This document shows, one piece after another, positions 15,407 to 21,015 of a stretch of 30,142 nt of DNA. The notes under the pieces are model-generated. The model ran no database searches. It saw nothing but the letters and a program-made list of their open reading frames with translations, and was not told the DNA's origin. The DNA is from Candidatus Saccharimonadia bacterium (GTDB taxonomy: Bacteria > Patescibacteriota > Saccharimonadia > Saccharimonadales > Saccharimonadaceae). The position numbers were made by a program, and so were the translations under genes. The stretch lies in assembly GCA_023262335.1 (NCBI GenBank), contig JALRBE010000011.1, positions 1 through 30,142 of the forward strand, written 5' to 3'. How positions within the stretch are numbered: the first letter of the stretch is position 1; every line of letters starts with the position of its first letter.

Positions 15407-15487
15407 ATGGCAATCGATCTGAGCAAGAATGGCCAGAAGATCGTCGCGCGTCGCCGCGCCAAGGGCCGCAAGCGCCTGACGGCCTGA
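15407..15487 (+). CDS. 26-residue TerD-start/L34-tail chimeric peptide
   Basis: From ATG 15407 (GGAG nine bases upstream) the frame gives 26 residues and stops at TGA 15485-15487. The first residues, MAIDLSK, look like a TerD opening. The remainder, NGQKIVARRRAKGRKRLTA, looks like the C-terminal half of ribosomal protein L34. The frame is the same as that of the TerD-like domain at 15560-16069. A 7-bp hairpin (15493-15499 with 15509-15515) lies five bases after the stop. It could be a truncated TerD after recombination with rpmH, a leader peptide, or the first part of a stop-readthrough protein. Confidence 0.6.
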   Translation: MAIDLSKNGQKIVARRRAKGRKRLTA

Positions 15488-15559
15488 GCCGCCACGCGCT
15501 CTGACCGGGCGCGTGACCGAGCCTGCTGCATCAATTCGTCGCCTGACCTCACGTACCGC

Positions 15560-16069
15560 GTGGCGCAGGGCAAGGGCCTCGCCGCCAAGCTGGCTGCCAA
15601 GGTCGGCGCCAAGGTCGACCTCGACGCGCTCCTGATCGCCTTCAACGGCCAGAACAAGGTCGTCAGCTGTGCCGGTCCCGAAGACCTCGACCCGTTCGGC
15701 GGCTCCGTCGTCCACCTGGGCGACGCCAAGGCCGGCGGCGGCGGCGCTGCCACCGAGACCATCAAGGTCCGTCCCGGCGCGGTGCCGAGCTCCATCAAGG
15801 CCCTCGTGCTGGTGGTCGCCTACGGTGCCAGTGGCGCCTTCGGCAAGTTGTCGCAGTTGGCGTTCTCGCTGACCGACGGCGACGGCGACGAGCTCGCCAA
15901 CGACTTCCTCACCATCGAGGACGGCGTTCAGGGCCAGCTGCTGTTCATGCTGGTGCGCGACGCGTCCGGCTCCTGGACGATCAGCCCGTTGGTCAGCCAG
16001 ACCGTCGGCACCGCCAGCAAGTGGCAGGACGTCGCCGACGCGGCCCGCAGCCTGGTCGCCGCTGCCTGA
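15560..16069 (+). CDS. TerD-like domain lacking its N terminus (split gene)
   Basis: The open frame runs from just after TGA 15487 to the stop at 16067-16069. GTG 15560 is the first plausible start but has no ribosome binding site. About 169 residues carry TerD-like landmarks: VDLDALLIAF in place of FDLDASAF, VVHLGDAKAGGGGAATE in place of the GDN/GDGDDE loop, and FGKLSQLAFSLTD in place of the FGxxxNAFIRI segment. Most acidic calcium ligands are missing. The usual TerD opening is found only on the far side of the TGA. It may be a decaying gene, a re-started gene, or expressed by readthrough. It has a good terminator and promoter, which argues against long-dead sequence. Confidence 0.65.
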   Translation: MAQGKGLAAKLAAKVGAKVDLDALLIAFNGQNKVVSCAGPEDLDPFGGSVVHLGDAKAGGGGAATETIKVRPGAVPSSIKALVLVVAYGASGAFGKLSQLAFSLTDGDGDELANDFLTIEDGVQGQLLFMLVRDASGSWTISPLVSQTVGTASKWQDVADAARSLVAAA

Positions 16070-16086
16070 TCGGCTCCCGCTCCACC

Positions 16087-16116
16087 GCCCGCTACATTCG
16101 TAGCGGGCACTTTTTA
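16087..16116 (+). terminator. Intrinsic terminator of the split TerD-like locus
   Basis: A perfect 9-bp stem (16087-16095 with 16100-16108) with loop ATTC is followed by ACTTTTT. Confidence 0.92.
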
Positions 16117-16133
16117 TTGCACGGAATCCACCC

Positions 16134-16163
16134 AATGAAAAACCCGCCACTTGCGTGACGGGC
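16134..16163 (-). terminator. Intrinsic terminator of the 16771-16199 operon
   Basis: On the minus strand GCCCGTCAC pairs with GTGGCGGG across a short loop and is followed by TTTTTC. Confidence 0.8.
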
Positions 16164-16198
16164 ACCCCGAAGGGTTGGTGCTCCAATAAAGGAACGGG

Positions 16199-16456
16199 TT
16201 AGGTCGGCAGGGTCACGAACACCCATGCGAACGTCGCGATCAGCAGCGGCGTCATGATACCGACGGCGATCCACAATGGCTTCCAGCCGAAGTTCATGAG
16301 CGGCAGCTTGTCCTGGCCGAGCATGACGTTCATTGCGCGCGCGTTCGCGTCCAGAAGGTCGCAGGTGAACTTGTAGTGCATGTAGCACGCCACGAACCCT
16401 ATCTCGGTTGCCGCCGCAAGGATGGTCATGAGTATGGCAAACTCGTGAGCGGTCAT
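16199..16456 (-). CDS. Small two-helix membrane protein
   Basis: This 85-residue protein has two predicted membrane helices (about residues 6-27 and 61-82), joined by a polar loop with ANARAMNVMLGQDK. It is not recognised as a family. It is the second gene of an operon with 16481-16771 (gap of 24 bases) and ends at a strong terminator. ATG 16456 follows an AGGAGC site. Confidence 0.78.
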   Translation of the reverse strand: MTAHEFAILMTILAAATEIGFVACYMHYKFTCDLLDANARAMNVMLGQDKLPLMNFGWKPLWIAVGIMTPLLIATFAWVFVTLPT

Positions 16457-16480
16457 GTCATGCTCCTGTCGGTCGAATAG

Positions 16481-16771
16481 TCAGAGCAGCTCGAGCCGCT
16501 TCGCAGCGGCACGCAGCGATACCAAGAACAGCAGCGCGTACGCTAGCGCGAACACGTAGAACCATTGGTTCAACTCGGTCGCGAACGTCTTGGTCGCGGT
16601 CATTATGAACGCGGCGCTGGCGATGCCGCACAGCAGGAACGTTACGATCGGCAGCGCCTTGACCTGTCGTCGCTGCTTGTTCGCGATCATCGCGCGCAGG
16701 GCGAACAGGCATGCCGTCCAGCAAACAAAGCCCACGAACATGAACGCTACCGCGGTCTGCAAGGCATCCAT
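16481..16771 (-). CDS. Small membrane protein, probably three helices
   Basis: This 96-residue protein has three hydrophobic segments (TAVAFMFVGFVCWTACLFAL, LPIVTFLLCGIASAAFIM and WFYVFALAYALLFLVSL) separated by basic loops (NKQRRQ). No family is recognised. ATG 16771 is preferred because AGAGGAAG precedes it; the frame continues upstream without a site. It heads the first of the tandem small-membrane-protein cassettes. Confidence 0.78.
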   Translation of the reverse strand: MDALQTAVAFMFVGFVCWTACLFALRAMIANKQRRQVKALPIVTFLLCGIASAAFIMTATKTFATELNQWFYVFALAYALLFLVSLRAAAKRLELL

Positions 16772-16788
16772 ATATTCTTCCTCTCCTC

Positions 16789-16857
16789 GTATGTCGAGCG
16801 GCGAGTGGCAGTCAGCCGCCATACTATTACAGTACAATAAAATCAGGTAAAAATCAA
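16789..16857 (-). promoter_or_regulatory. Promoter and 5' hairpin of the 16771 operon
   Basis: TTGATT (16857-16852), a 17-bp spacer and TACTGT (16834-16829) predict a start near 16822-16824. A GTATG/CATAC plus GCGGC/GCCGC double stem (16824-16789) begins there. The -35 lies in the T-rich stretch right after the hairpin at 16859-16906. Confidence 0.78.
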
Positions 16858-16858
16858 T

Positions 16859-16906
16859 CTCCCGCAACTGTCACCGCGAATGGTTTCGCGACATCAGTTG
16901 GGGGAG
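16859..16906 (-). repeat. Intercassette hairpin, copy 1
   Basis: CTCCC.CAACTG pairs with CAGTTG.GGGAG, and an apical stem CGCGA/TCGCG sits inside. The same outer arms with a different apical stem recur at 17411-17458. On the minus strand it is followed by ATTGATTTTT, so it may terminate the upstream cassette while its T-run doubles as the next -35. Confidence 0.75.
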
Positions 16907-16955
16907 CAGAGGAGAAATGAGTCCGCTGCTCCCATACCCCCGAAGGGGCGGTGAG

Positions 16956-17297
16956 TTACCGCGGCGTCGTGGCGAACAGCCGCTGCAGCGTCAGCTCGCT
17001 CTGGTCGAACGTGGTGGTGATCTCGTGGTCGGGCTTGCGCTGGGCAAACACGAACGAGAACCCGGTCGCCATGAGCGCGAGCGCCATCAGGCCGAAGAAC
17101 GAGCCGATCACCGCCGCTTCGAGCGACTGGCCGACGGTCACGATCATGATGGCGATCGCGCCGGTCATGACGGCACCGGCGTTCAACGCCACGAAGGCGG
17201 CGTCGTTGGCCTTGGTCGGGTTGAAGGCGAACCGGTGCGACCAGCCGTCGTAGCGGGTGGTGACCTTGTTCGCCATCGCGGTCATGAGCTTGGTCAT
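16956..17297 (-). CDS. Small two-helix membrane protein
   Basis: This 113-residue protein has a polar, basic N-terminal 30 residues, two membrane helices (about 36-56 and 60-84, including AVMTGAIAIMIVTVG and FFGLMALALMATGFSFVF) and a cytosolic tail with DHEITTTFDQSEL. ATG 17297 is preceded by AGAGGAGAAGC, the conserved end of the shared cassette leader. No family is recognised. It is the only gene of its cassette. Confidence 0.8.
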   Translation of the reverse strand: MTKLMTAMANKVTTRYDGWSHRFAFNPTKANDAAFVALNAGAVMTGAIAIMIVTVGQSLEAAVIGSFFGLMALALMATGFSFVFAQRKPDHEITTTFDQSELTLQRLFATTPR

Positions 17298-17300
17298 GCT

Positions 17301-17407
17301 TCTCCTCTGCCAGTGGCCATAAAAGGCCGTTTTGAACGTGCGTTCCCGCTACTCATAGTTCACGGGGCACATAGTATAATATTAGCATAAGTTTTATATT
17401 TTGTCAA
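17301..17407 (-). promoter_or_regulatory. Promoter and two-hairpin leader, cassette A
   Basis: TTGACA (17407-17402), a 17-bp spacer and TAATAT (17384-17379) predict a start near 17371. Hairpin 1 (GTGC..CCCG with CGGG..GCAC, 17370-17338) starts there. Hairpin 2 is GGCC/GGCC (17328-17315), followed by the ribosome site CAGAGGAGAA. Confidence 0.85.
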
Positions 17408-17410
17408 TAT

Positions 17411-17458
17411 CTCCCACAACTGTCACCCCTGAATGTTCAGGAACGAAAGTTGGGGGAG
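17411..17458 (-). repeat. Intercassette hairpin, copy 2
   Basis: The outer arms CTCCC.CAACT/AGTTG.GGGAG match copy 1 at 16859-16906. The apical stem is CCTGA/TCAGG instead of CGCGA/TCGCG, so pairing is kept though bases changed. The flanking sequence (CAGAGGAGAAAT, CAGTCCGCTGC) is also repeated. Confidence 0.75.
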
Positions 17459-17509
17459 CAGAGGAGAAATCAGTCCGCTGCATCCACCCGTCGTTGTGCT
17501 GCTAGCGCG

Positions 17510-17671
17510 TTAACGGCGCCAGGGTATCGGCCGTACCGGACGACCTTCCACCGCGGCGCGGACCGCTTCGACGTCACGATCGATCATCACGCCGATGGCT
17601 CGCCACAAAAAGGGCATGCCAACGAGCATGAGCAGACACGTGGCGATGAATATGACAGCTTGCGGATTCAT
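17510..17671 (-). CDS. 53-residue single-helix membrane microprotein
   Basis: ATG 17671 with AAAGGA seven bases upstream opens a 53-residue frame ending at TAA 17510. It begins MNPQAVIFIATCLLMLVG, a clear N-terminal membrane helix that continues to about residue 23. The tail is basic (RDVEAVRAAVEGRPVRPIPWRR). It lies 48 bases after the gene at 17720-17986 and is probably co-transcribed. It is not a known family. Support comes from the ribosome site, hydrophobic pattern and operon position. Confidence 0.65.
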   Translation of the reverse strand: MNPQAVIFIATCLLMLVGMPFLWRAIGVMIDRDVEAVRAAVEGRPVRPIPWRR

Positions 17672-17719
17672 CCGAGATTCCTTTCGGGTAGAGCACTACT
17701 AGACGACACCGGCCAATGC

Positions 17720-17986
17720 CTAGCCGAAAGCCTTCTTAAGGCCTCGCTTGAAGACGACGAAGGCAAGCCCGCAGTATGTGAGCAGATAAATACCGCCCAC
17801 AAGCGCGACCCAGTCACCGATGTGACTCTCCAGACCATGGAGCGTGCCGACAAAAAACGCCGCAACCACAAACGCCAAAACTGTATATACGAAGTACCCT
17901 CGGGGGTTTTCGGGTGACGCGATGATCACGGAAATCTGCCACAGCGCAAGACCCGAGAAGGTGACTGCGGCAATACCTAGAGCCAT
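17720..17986 (-). CDS. Small three-helix membrane protein (possible AUU start upstream)
   Basis: This 88-residue protein from ATG 17986 has three hydrophobic helices (ALGIAAVTFSGLALWQISVII, YTVLAFVVAAFFVGTL, WVALVGGIYLLTYCGLAFVV) and a basic end. The conserved AGGAGAA ribosome site lies over 20 bases upstream of that ATG. At the position where the sister cassette has its ATG, this gene has ATT (18004-18002), in frame and six codons upstream. Either translation starts at AUU, extending the protein to 94 residues, or the site is badly spaced. No family is recognised. Confidence 0.75.
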   Translation of the reverse strand: MALGIAAVTFSGLALWQISVIIASPENPRGYFVYTVLAFVVAAFFVGTLHGLESHIGDWVALVGGIYLLTYCGLAFVVFKRGLKKAFG

Positions 17987-18006
17987 ACATAGTACTAGAT
18001 AAATGC

Positions 18007-18114
18007 TTTCTCCTCTGCCAAAGACCTTTCGGCCGTTGTGTAGGTGCGTTTTCCGTTACTTCGTATTCACGGAGCACATGATACTATTTTATAATAAATA
18101 ATATAAATTGTCAA
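18007..18114 (-). promoter_or_regulatory. Promoter and two-hairpin leader, cassette B
   Basis: TTGACA (18114-18109), a 17-bp spacer and TAAAAT (18091-18086) predict a start near 18079. Hairpin 1 is GTGC.CCGT/ACGG..GCAC (18077-18044), hairpin 2 is GGCC/GGTC (18034-18023), followed by GCAGAGGAGAAA. Confidence 0.85.
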
Positions 18115-18124
18115 TAATGTCATC

Positions 18125-18163
18125 ACCCCGTCCTTCACCATGAGTACGCATAGCAAAGGACGG
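18125..18163 (-). terminator. Hairpin ending cassette C
   Basis: A CCCGTCCTT/AAGGACGGG stem with a roughly 17-base loop lies past the stop of 18198-18572 and directly upstream of the cassette B promoter. There is no clean T-run, so termination is uncertain. Confidence 0.55.
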
Positions 18164-18197
18164 GAGCAGAGAGAGTCTGCCACCCGTTTTGTGCCAC

Positions 18198-18572
18198 TTA
18201 GGGCTTGGGTAGCTTCATGCTGCGCTTGACCCTCAAGTCGTACAGTTTTTCGCGCACGACATCGGCGACCATGTGGCCGACGAACCAGATCACGGGGATC
18301 AGTACGAAGATGGCAGCGACAGCAAAGGACACGTTCGCGACGGTGTGCGCGATGGCGATTTCGCTTGCCAACGACTGTTGTGACAGGTCGTATTCGGCCA
18401 CTTTGGCAACATACAGCGCTTCGTTCGGATTCTCAGCCAACTTGGTCTGATAGAACGTATGCCAGATAGCGTTCTCGGCGAACGAATCGGCGGTAGCATG
18501 CTCGCCAAGCTTGGCGAATCCTCCGATGCACAGCGCAACCAGAATGACGCCAACGATCATCAAAAGTGCCAT
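18198..18572 (-). CDS. Small membrane protein with two helices
   Basis: This 124-residue protein starts with a membrane helix (MALLMIVGVILVALCIGGFA). A polar 50-residue middle follows (WHTFYQTKLAENPNEALYVAKVAEYDLSQQ region), then a second helix (ANVSFAVAAIFVLIPVIWFVGHM) and a basic C-terminal tail (REKLYDLRVKRSMKLPKP). The layout would place the middle outside the cell. ATG 18572 is preferred over 18599 because GAGAG lies upstream at normal spacing. No family is recognised. Confidence 0.78.
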   Translation of the reverse strand: MALLMIVGVILVALCIGGFAKLGEHATADSFAENAIWHTFYQTKLAENPNEALYVAKVAEYDLSQQSLASEIAIAHTVANVSFAVAAIFVLIPVIWFVGHMVADVVREKLYDLRVKRSMKLPKP

Positions 18573-18579
18573 AGTTGAC

Positions 18580-18683
18580 TCTCTCTGCAGTGACCCCAAG
18601 GGGCCGGTTCAAGGTACTTTTCCGCTACTTATGGTTCACGGAGCACATATTGTTATTTTAGCATAAATTTAATAAAAAGTCAA
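18580..18683 (-). promoter_or_regulatory. Promoter and two-hairpin leader, cassette C
   Basis: TTGACT (18683-18678), a 17-bp spacer and TAAAAT (18660-18655) predict a start near 18648. Hairpin 1 is GTGC.CCG/CGG..GTAC (18646-18614, a G-U pair replacing G-C), hairpin 2 is GGCCCC/GGGGTC (18605-18592). Confidence 0.83.
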
Positions 18684-18735
18684 TAAATTTTATAGTCTAA
18701 ACTCTTTAGAATCAAAATTTTGTCAATATATGTCA

Positions 18736-18790
18736 TTGTTAAGAATAGCGAAATATTTTATACTATTCTCTAGTTTCACTCCCCGTGAAA
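18736..18790 (+). promoter_or_regulatory. Promoter and 5' hairpin of 18814-19176
   Basis: TTGTTA (18736-18741), a 17-bp spacer and TATACT (18759-18764) predict a start near 18771. A perfect TTTCAC/GTGAAA hairpin (18774-18790) follows. It is divergent from cassette C. Confidence 0.78.
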
Positions 18791-18813
18791 TCGCATCCGA
18801 GCGAAGGATTCGC

Positions 18814-19176
18814 ATGATCTCGATCGAGCAAAAGCACGCCAGCCACCTGAAGCTGCTCCGTATCGCCAAGGACGAGCTGGAGATCACCAGGAAAACGATC
18901 GAGCGATCGCCGCGCATGCACGAACACGTGCTCATAGCAAAGCTCGGCGAAGGCCTCGAGCGCTACGCGTATCAAGATCCCGAAGATCCGATCGAATACT
19001 GGCGCCTCCAGGGAGCCGGTTCGATCGTTTACACGCTCGAATACGAGCTATGCGCGCTCGTCGAGGGCCGGCTCGTGCCGACCATTCCTGGCGCGTACGA
19101 CCCGGGTAAAGTAGGGGGAATCATCCAAGGTCTCCGCCTGCTGCGCAGCCCCTGCAACGGGGCCGTCCCCGAGTAG
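18814..19176 (+). CDS. Unknown 120-residue soluble protein
   Basis: A mostly helical N-terminal half (HASHLKLLRIAKDELEITRKTIERS) is followed by a mixed C-terminal half (EYWRLQGAGSIVYTLEYELCALVEG). There is no signal peptide, membrane helix or known motif. ATG 18814 is chosen because AAGGA precedes it, although the frame is open back to 18730 through the promoter region. It is a monocistronic unit with its own promoter and terminator. Confidence 0.75.
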   Translation: MISIEQKHASHLKLLRIAKDELEITRKTIERSPRMHEHVLIAKLGEGLERYAYQDPEDPIEYWRLQGAGSIVYTLEYELCALVEGRLVPTIPGAYDPGKVGGIIQGLRLLRSPCNGAVPE

Positions 19177-19178
19177 CA

Positions 19179-19208
19179 ATAACCCCACACCGTGGGGTTA
19201 TTTATTTG
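19179..19208 (+). terminator. Intrinsic terminator of 18814-19176
   Basis: An AACCCCAC/GTGGGGTT stem with a three-base loop is followed by ATTTATTT. Confidence 0.88.
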
Positions 19209-19232
19209 CACCAGCAAAACAATAATAAATAA

Positions 19233-19267
19233 AAACGGGTTCCGAATTTACTTCGGAACCCGTTTTA
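19233..19267. terminator. Bidirectional terminator hairpin
   Basis: A perfect 15-bp stem with AAAA before and TTTT after (AAAACGGGTTCCGAA with its complement) works in both directions. It lies between the 18814 gene and the structured region upstream of dprA. Confidence 0.85.
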
Positions 19268-19690
19268 TAATTTCCGGAAAGGAGCAGCCCGAACGGCCGG
19301 ATTTACTCCGGCGTCCGGCGCGATGAGGGAAACCGCTTGCGGTGTCCCTCCATTCTAAACTAAAAAGCGCCAGGTAAGGGTGGGCATCACCTGGCGCCGT
19401 TTAGCCCTTCAACCCACCCGAATCGGGGGAGATTCTTGAAGAATCTCAATACGTGACCCACCTCACAGTTATTATGGAGGTCCGCTGGTTAAAGGGGTTA
19501 GTAAGCTTTCAATGCGTGTCAAGTTCGTGTGTCCGCTCCGGCTTCGCTATAAAACCAGGGCGGGCACACGGACCAATTCTGAAAAGTGGAGGGTAGATAC
19601 TTTAGAGAAACATTGAAAGCTACCTAACATAAGTTAGAATAGGGGGTATAAGGTGCGTTTGTGGACCTTTCGGCCTACAACCATGATTCA
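19268..19690. ncRNA. Candidate structured RNA region upstream of dprA
   Basis: About 420 bases carry no convincing gene but many strong pairings. On the plus strand: CTAAAC/GTTTAG (19355-19360 with 19399-19404) encloses a perfect 9-bp stem (19367-19375 with 19389-19397). The loop GGGTGGG (19378-19384) matches CCCACCC (19413-19419) as a pseudoknot. There is a GAGATTC/GAATCTC hairpin (19429-19447). An 11-bp long-range stem (19504-19514 with 19611-19621) is extended by GTTAG/CTAAC, and a 10-bp stem lies inside it (19526-19535 with 19561-19570). I could not match it to RNase P, tmRNA, SRP or 6S RNA. On the minus strand 19397-19367 resembles a terminator, so strand and transcript number are uncertain. 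Confidence 0.55.
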
Positions 19691-19703
19691 TATTAGCACG
19701 GAT

Positions 19704-19738
19704 TTGACGAATTGTCAACACTTTTTAACACAAATACT
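19704..19738 (+). promoter_or_regulatory. Probable leaderless promoter of dprA
   Basis: TTGACG (19704-19709), a 16-bp spacer and a weak -10 TAACAC (19726-19731) end seven bases before ATG 19739, which lacks any ribosome site. Confidence 0.5.
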
Positions 19739-20596
19739 ATGAAAATCAATAACATATCTCCCCAAGACAACAAATACACACAGATTATCACTACTATTGC
19801 GCTTGTGCCTAAAAAGTTACATTATATAGGAACATTGCCTGAAGAGCGCCGTCCGACCATCGCCATCGTTGGTACGCGCAAGCCCACGGCGTACGGCGCG
19901 GAGGTCACCGCCAAGCTGGCAGGCGATTTGGCGCGCAGGGGAATCGTGATCGTGAGCGGCTTGGCGCTCGGCACCGACGCCATCGCGCATAGGGCCACGC
20001 TCGAGGCTGGCGGCACGACCATCGCCGTGCTGGCGAACGGCTTGGCGAGCATAACCCCGGCCACCAACCGGCAGCTAGGGGAGAACATCGTGAAGGCGGG
20101 CGGGGCGATCGTCAGCGAATACGAGCCCGACGAACCCGCCTACGCCGGCAGGTTCCTGGAACGCAACCGGATCGTCAGCGGGTTGTCCGACGGCATCCTT
20201 ATTACCGAAGCCTCGGCACGCAGCGGCACGCTGAACACCGCGCGGCATGCCATAGAGCAGAACAAGGACGTGTTCGTGGTGCCAGGCAACATTACCAGCC
20301 CGCTTTCGGCCGGCTGCAACCAACTGCTGCGCCAAGGGGCCACGCCGGTCACCTGCGTCGAAGACATCCTGGAAGTCATCGCGCCGGAGCTGTTGCGCCC
20401 ACAGGCCCAATTGGCACTTGGCGACAACCCGCTCCAAACAGCAATCATACGGCTGCTGCAAAACGGCGTGCGCGACGGCGACGCGTTGCAGCAGCAGAGC
20501 GGGGCGGACCCGCAGGAATTTGGTAGCGAGCTGACGCTCATGGAAATCAACGGCACGGTGCGCGCGCTCGGCGGCAACCAGTGGACGCTGCGCTAA
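19739..20596 (+). CDS. dprA: DNA-processing protein DprA
   Basis: This 285-residue protein protects incoming single-stranded DNA and loads RecA onto it during natural transformation. The Rossmann-like DprA core is clear: AIVGTRKPTAYG, VSGLALGTDAIAH, ERNRIVSGLSDGILI, the hallmark EASARSGTLNTARHA, and VFVVPGNI. The last 60 residues form a winged-helix domain ending GNQWTLR. The N-terminal SAM-like domain of longer DprA proteins is missing. ATG 19739 is preferred to TTG 19712, which overlaps the -35. No ribosome site is seen, consistent with a leaderless mRNA. Together with the prepilin gene at 27468 it hints at DNA uptake. Confidence 0.95.
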   Translation: MKINNISPQDNKYTQIITTIALVPKKLHYIGTLPEERRPTIAIVGTRKPTAYGAEVTAKLAGDLARRGIVIVSGLALGTDAIAHRATLEAGGTTIAVLANGLASITPATNRQLGENIVKAGGAIVSEYEPDEPAYAGRFLERNRIVSGLSDGILITEASARSGTLNTARHAIEQNKDVFVVPGNITSPLSAGCNQLLRQGATPVTCVEDILEVIAPELLRPQAQLALGDNPLQTAIIRLLQNGVRDGDALQQQSGADPQEFGSELTLMEINGTVRALGGNQWTLR

Positions 20597-20602
20597 CAGG
20601 CA

Positions 20603-20631
20603 TTGCATTTTTGCTCCCCAACCCGCATACT
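20603..20631 (+). promoter_or_regulatory. Promoter of the 48-residue gene
   Basis: TTGCAT (20603-20608), a 17-bp spacer and CATACT (20626-20631), directly after the dprA stop. Confidence 0.5.
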
Positions 20632-20672
20632 GACGCCTGTCAGCGCACCGTTTTATGGCAAAGGAGCCACGA

Positions 20673-20819
20673 ATGTTCGGAAGCACCTACCTGCGGCTGC
20701 TCGAGCAAGCCGAACGCGAGTTTCCGCTCATGGGCACGCTTTACAAGGCGACCAACGCCTGCGAGCCCGCCGTCCACCACGACGACTACCCGGCATTCAT
20801 CGGCGAATCGCCGTTCTGA
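20673..20819 (+). CDS. 48-residue small protein
   Basis: ATG 20673 has AAAGGAG at good spacing and gives 48 residues, starting MFGSTYLRLLEQAE with an acidic C-terminal half (HHDDYPAFIGESPF). It is followed by a strong terminator. It is soluble and matches no family I know. The tidy promoter-site-gene-terminator layout is the main support. Confidence 0.7.
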   Translation: MFGSTYLRLLEQAEREFPLMGTLYKATNACEPAVHHDDYPAFIGESPF

Positions 20820-20837
20820 CCCCACGGCCCACGCCGC

Positions 20838-20864
20838 GCCCGGTACCTAGCGTACCGGGCATTT
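20838..20864 (+). terminator. Intrinsic terminator of 20673-20819
   Basis: A perfect 9-bp stem (20838-20846 with 20852-20860) is followed by ATTTT. Confidence 0.9.
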
Positions 20865-20914
20865 TCATGCGCCACGCCCTGCCTTCCGGCCGGTTCGTTC
20901 CTGTATCTTGCTTA

Positions 20915-20943
20915 TTGACTTTTTAGCATTTTTATGGTAATAT
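20915..20943 (+). promoter_or_regulatory. Promoter of 21016-21402
   Basis: TTGACT (20915-20920), a 17-bp spacer and TAATAT (20938-20943). A GTTTTC/GAGAAC pairing can form in the leader. Confidence 0.75.
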
Positions 20944-21015
20944 TCAACCATTGTCGTCCACTACCACACGTTTTCGGGCGCCATGCCGCTTGAACGCGTG
21001 AGAACAGGAACTCTC

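Noticed and set aside
15485..15515. Selenocysteine insertion at the in-frame TGA
   Set aside because: The following hairpin is short and lacks recognisable SECIS features, no catalytic Cys position in TerD corresponds, and no sel genes are in view; kept only as general readthrough in the findings.
17450..17917. 155-residue plus-strand ORF
   Set aside because: It lies opposite the membrane-protein genes at 17510 and 17720 and reads through their leader structures; composition is that of an antisense shadow.
18723..18975. Minus-strand 70-residue ORFs
   Set aside because: Antisense to the 18814 gene and its promoter; no ribosome sites.
19262..19300. SRP/4.5S RNA (GGAAAGGAGCAGCC resembles its conserved tetraloop region)
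   Set aside because: The matching 5' strand with the GGTCAG-type motif is not present upstream, so the likeness is only partial.
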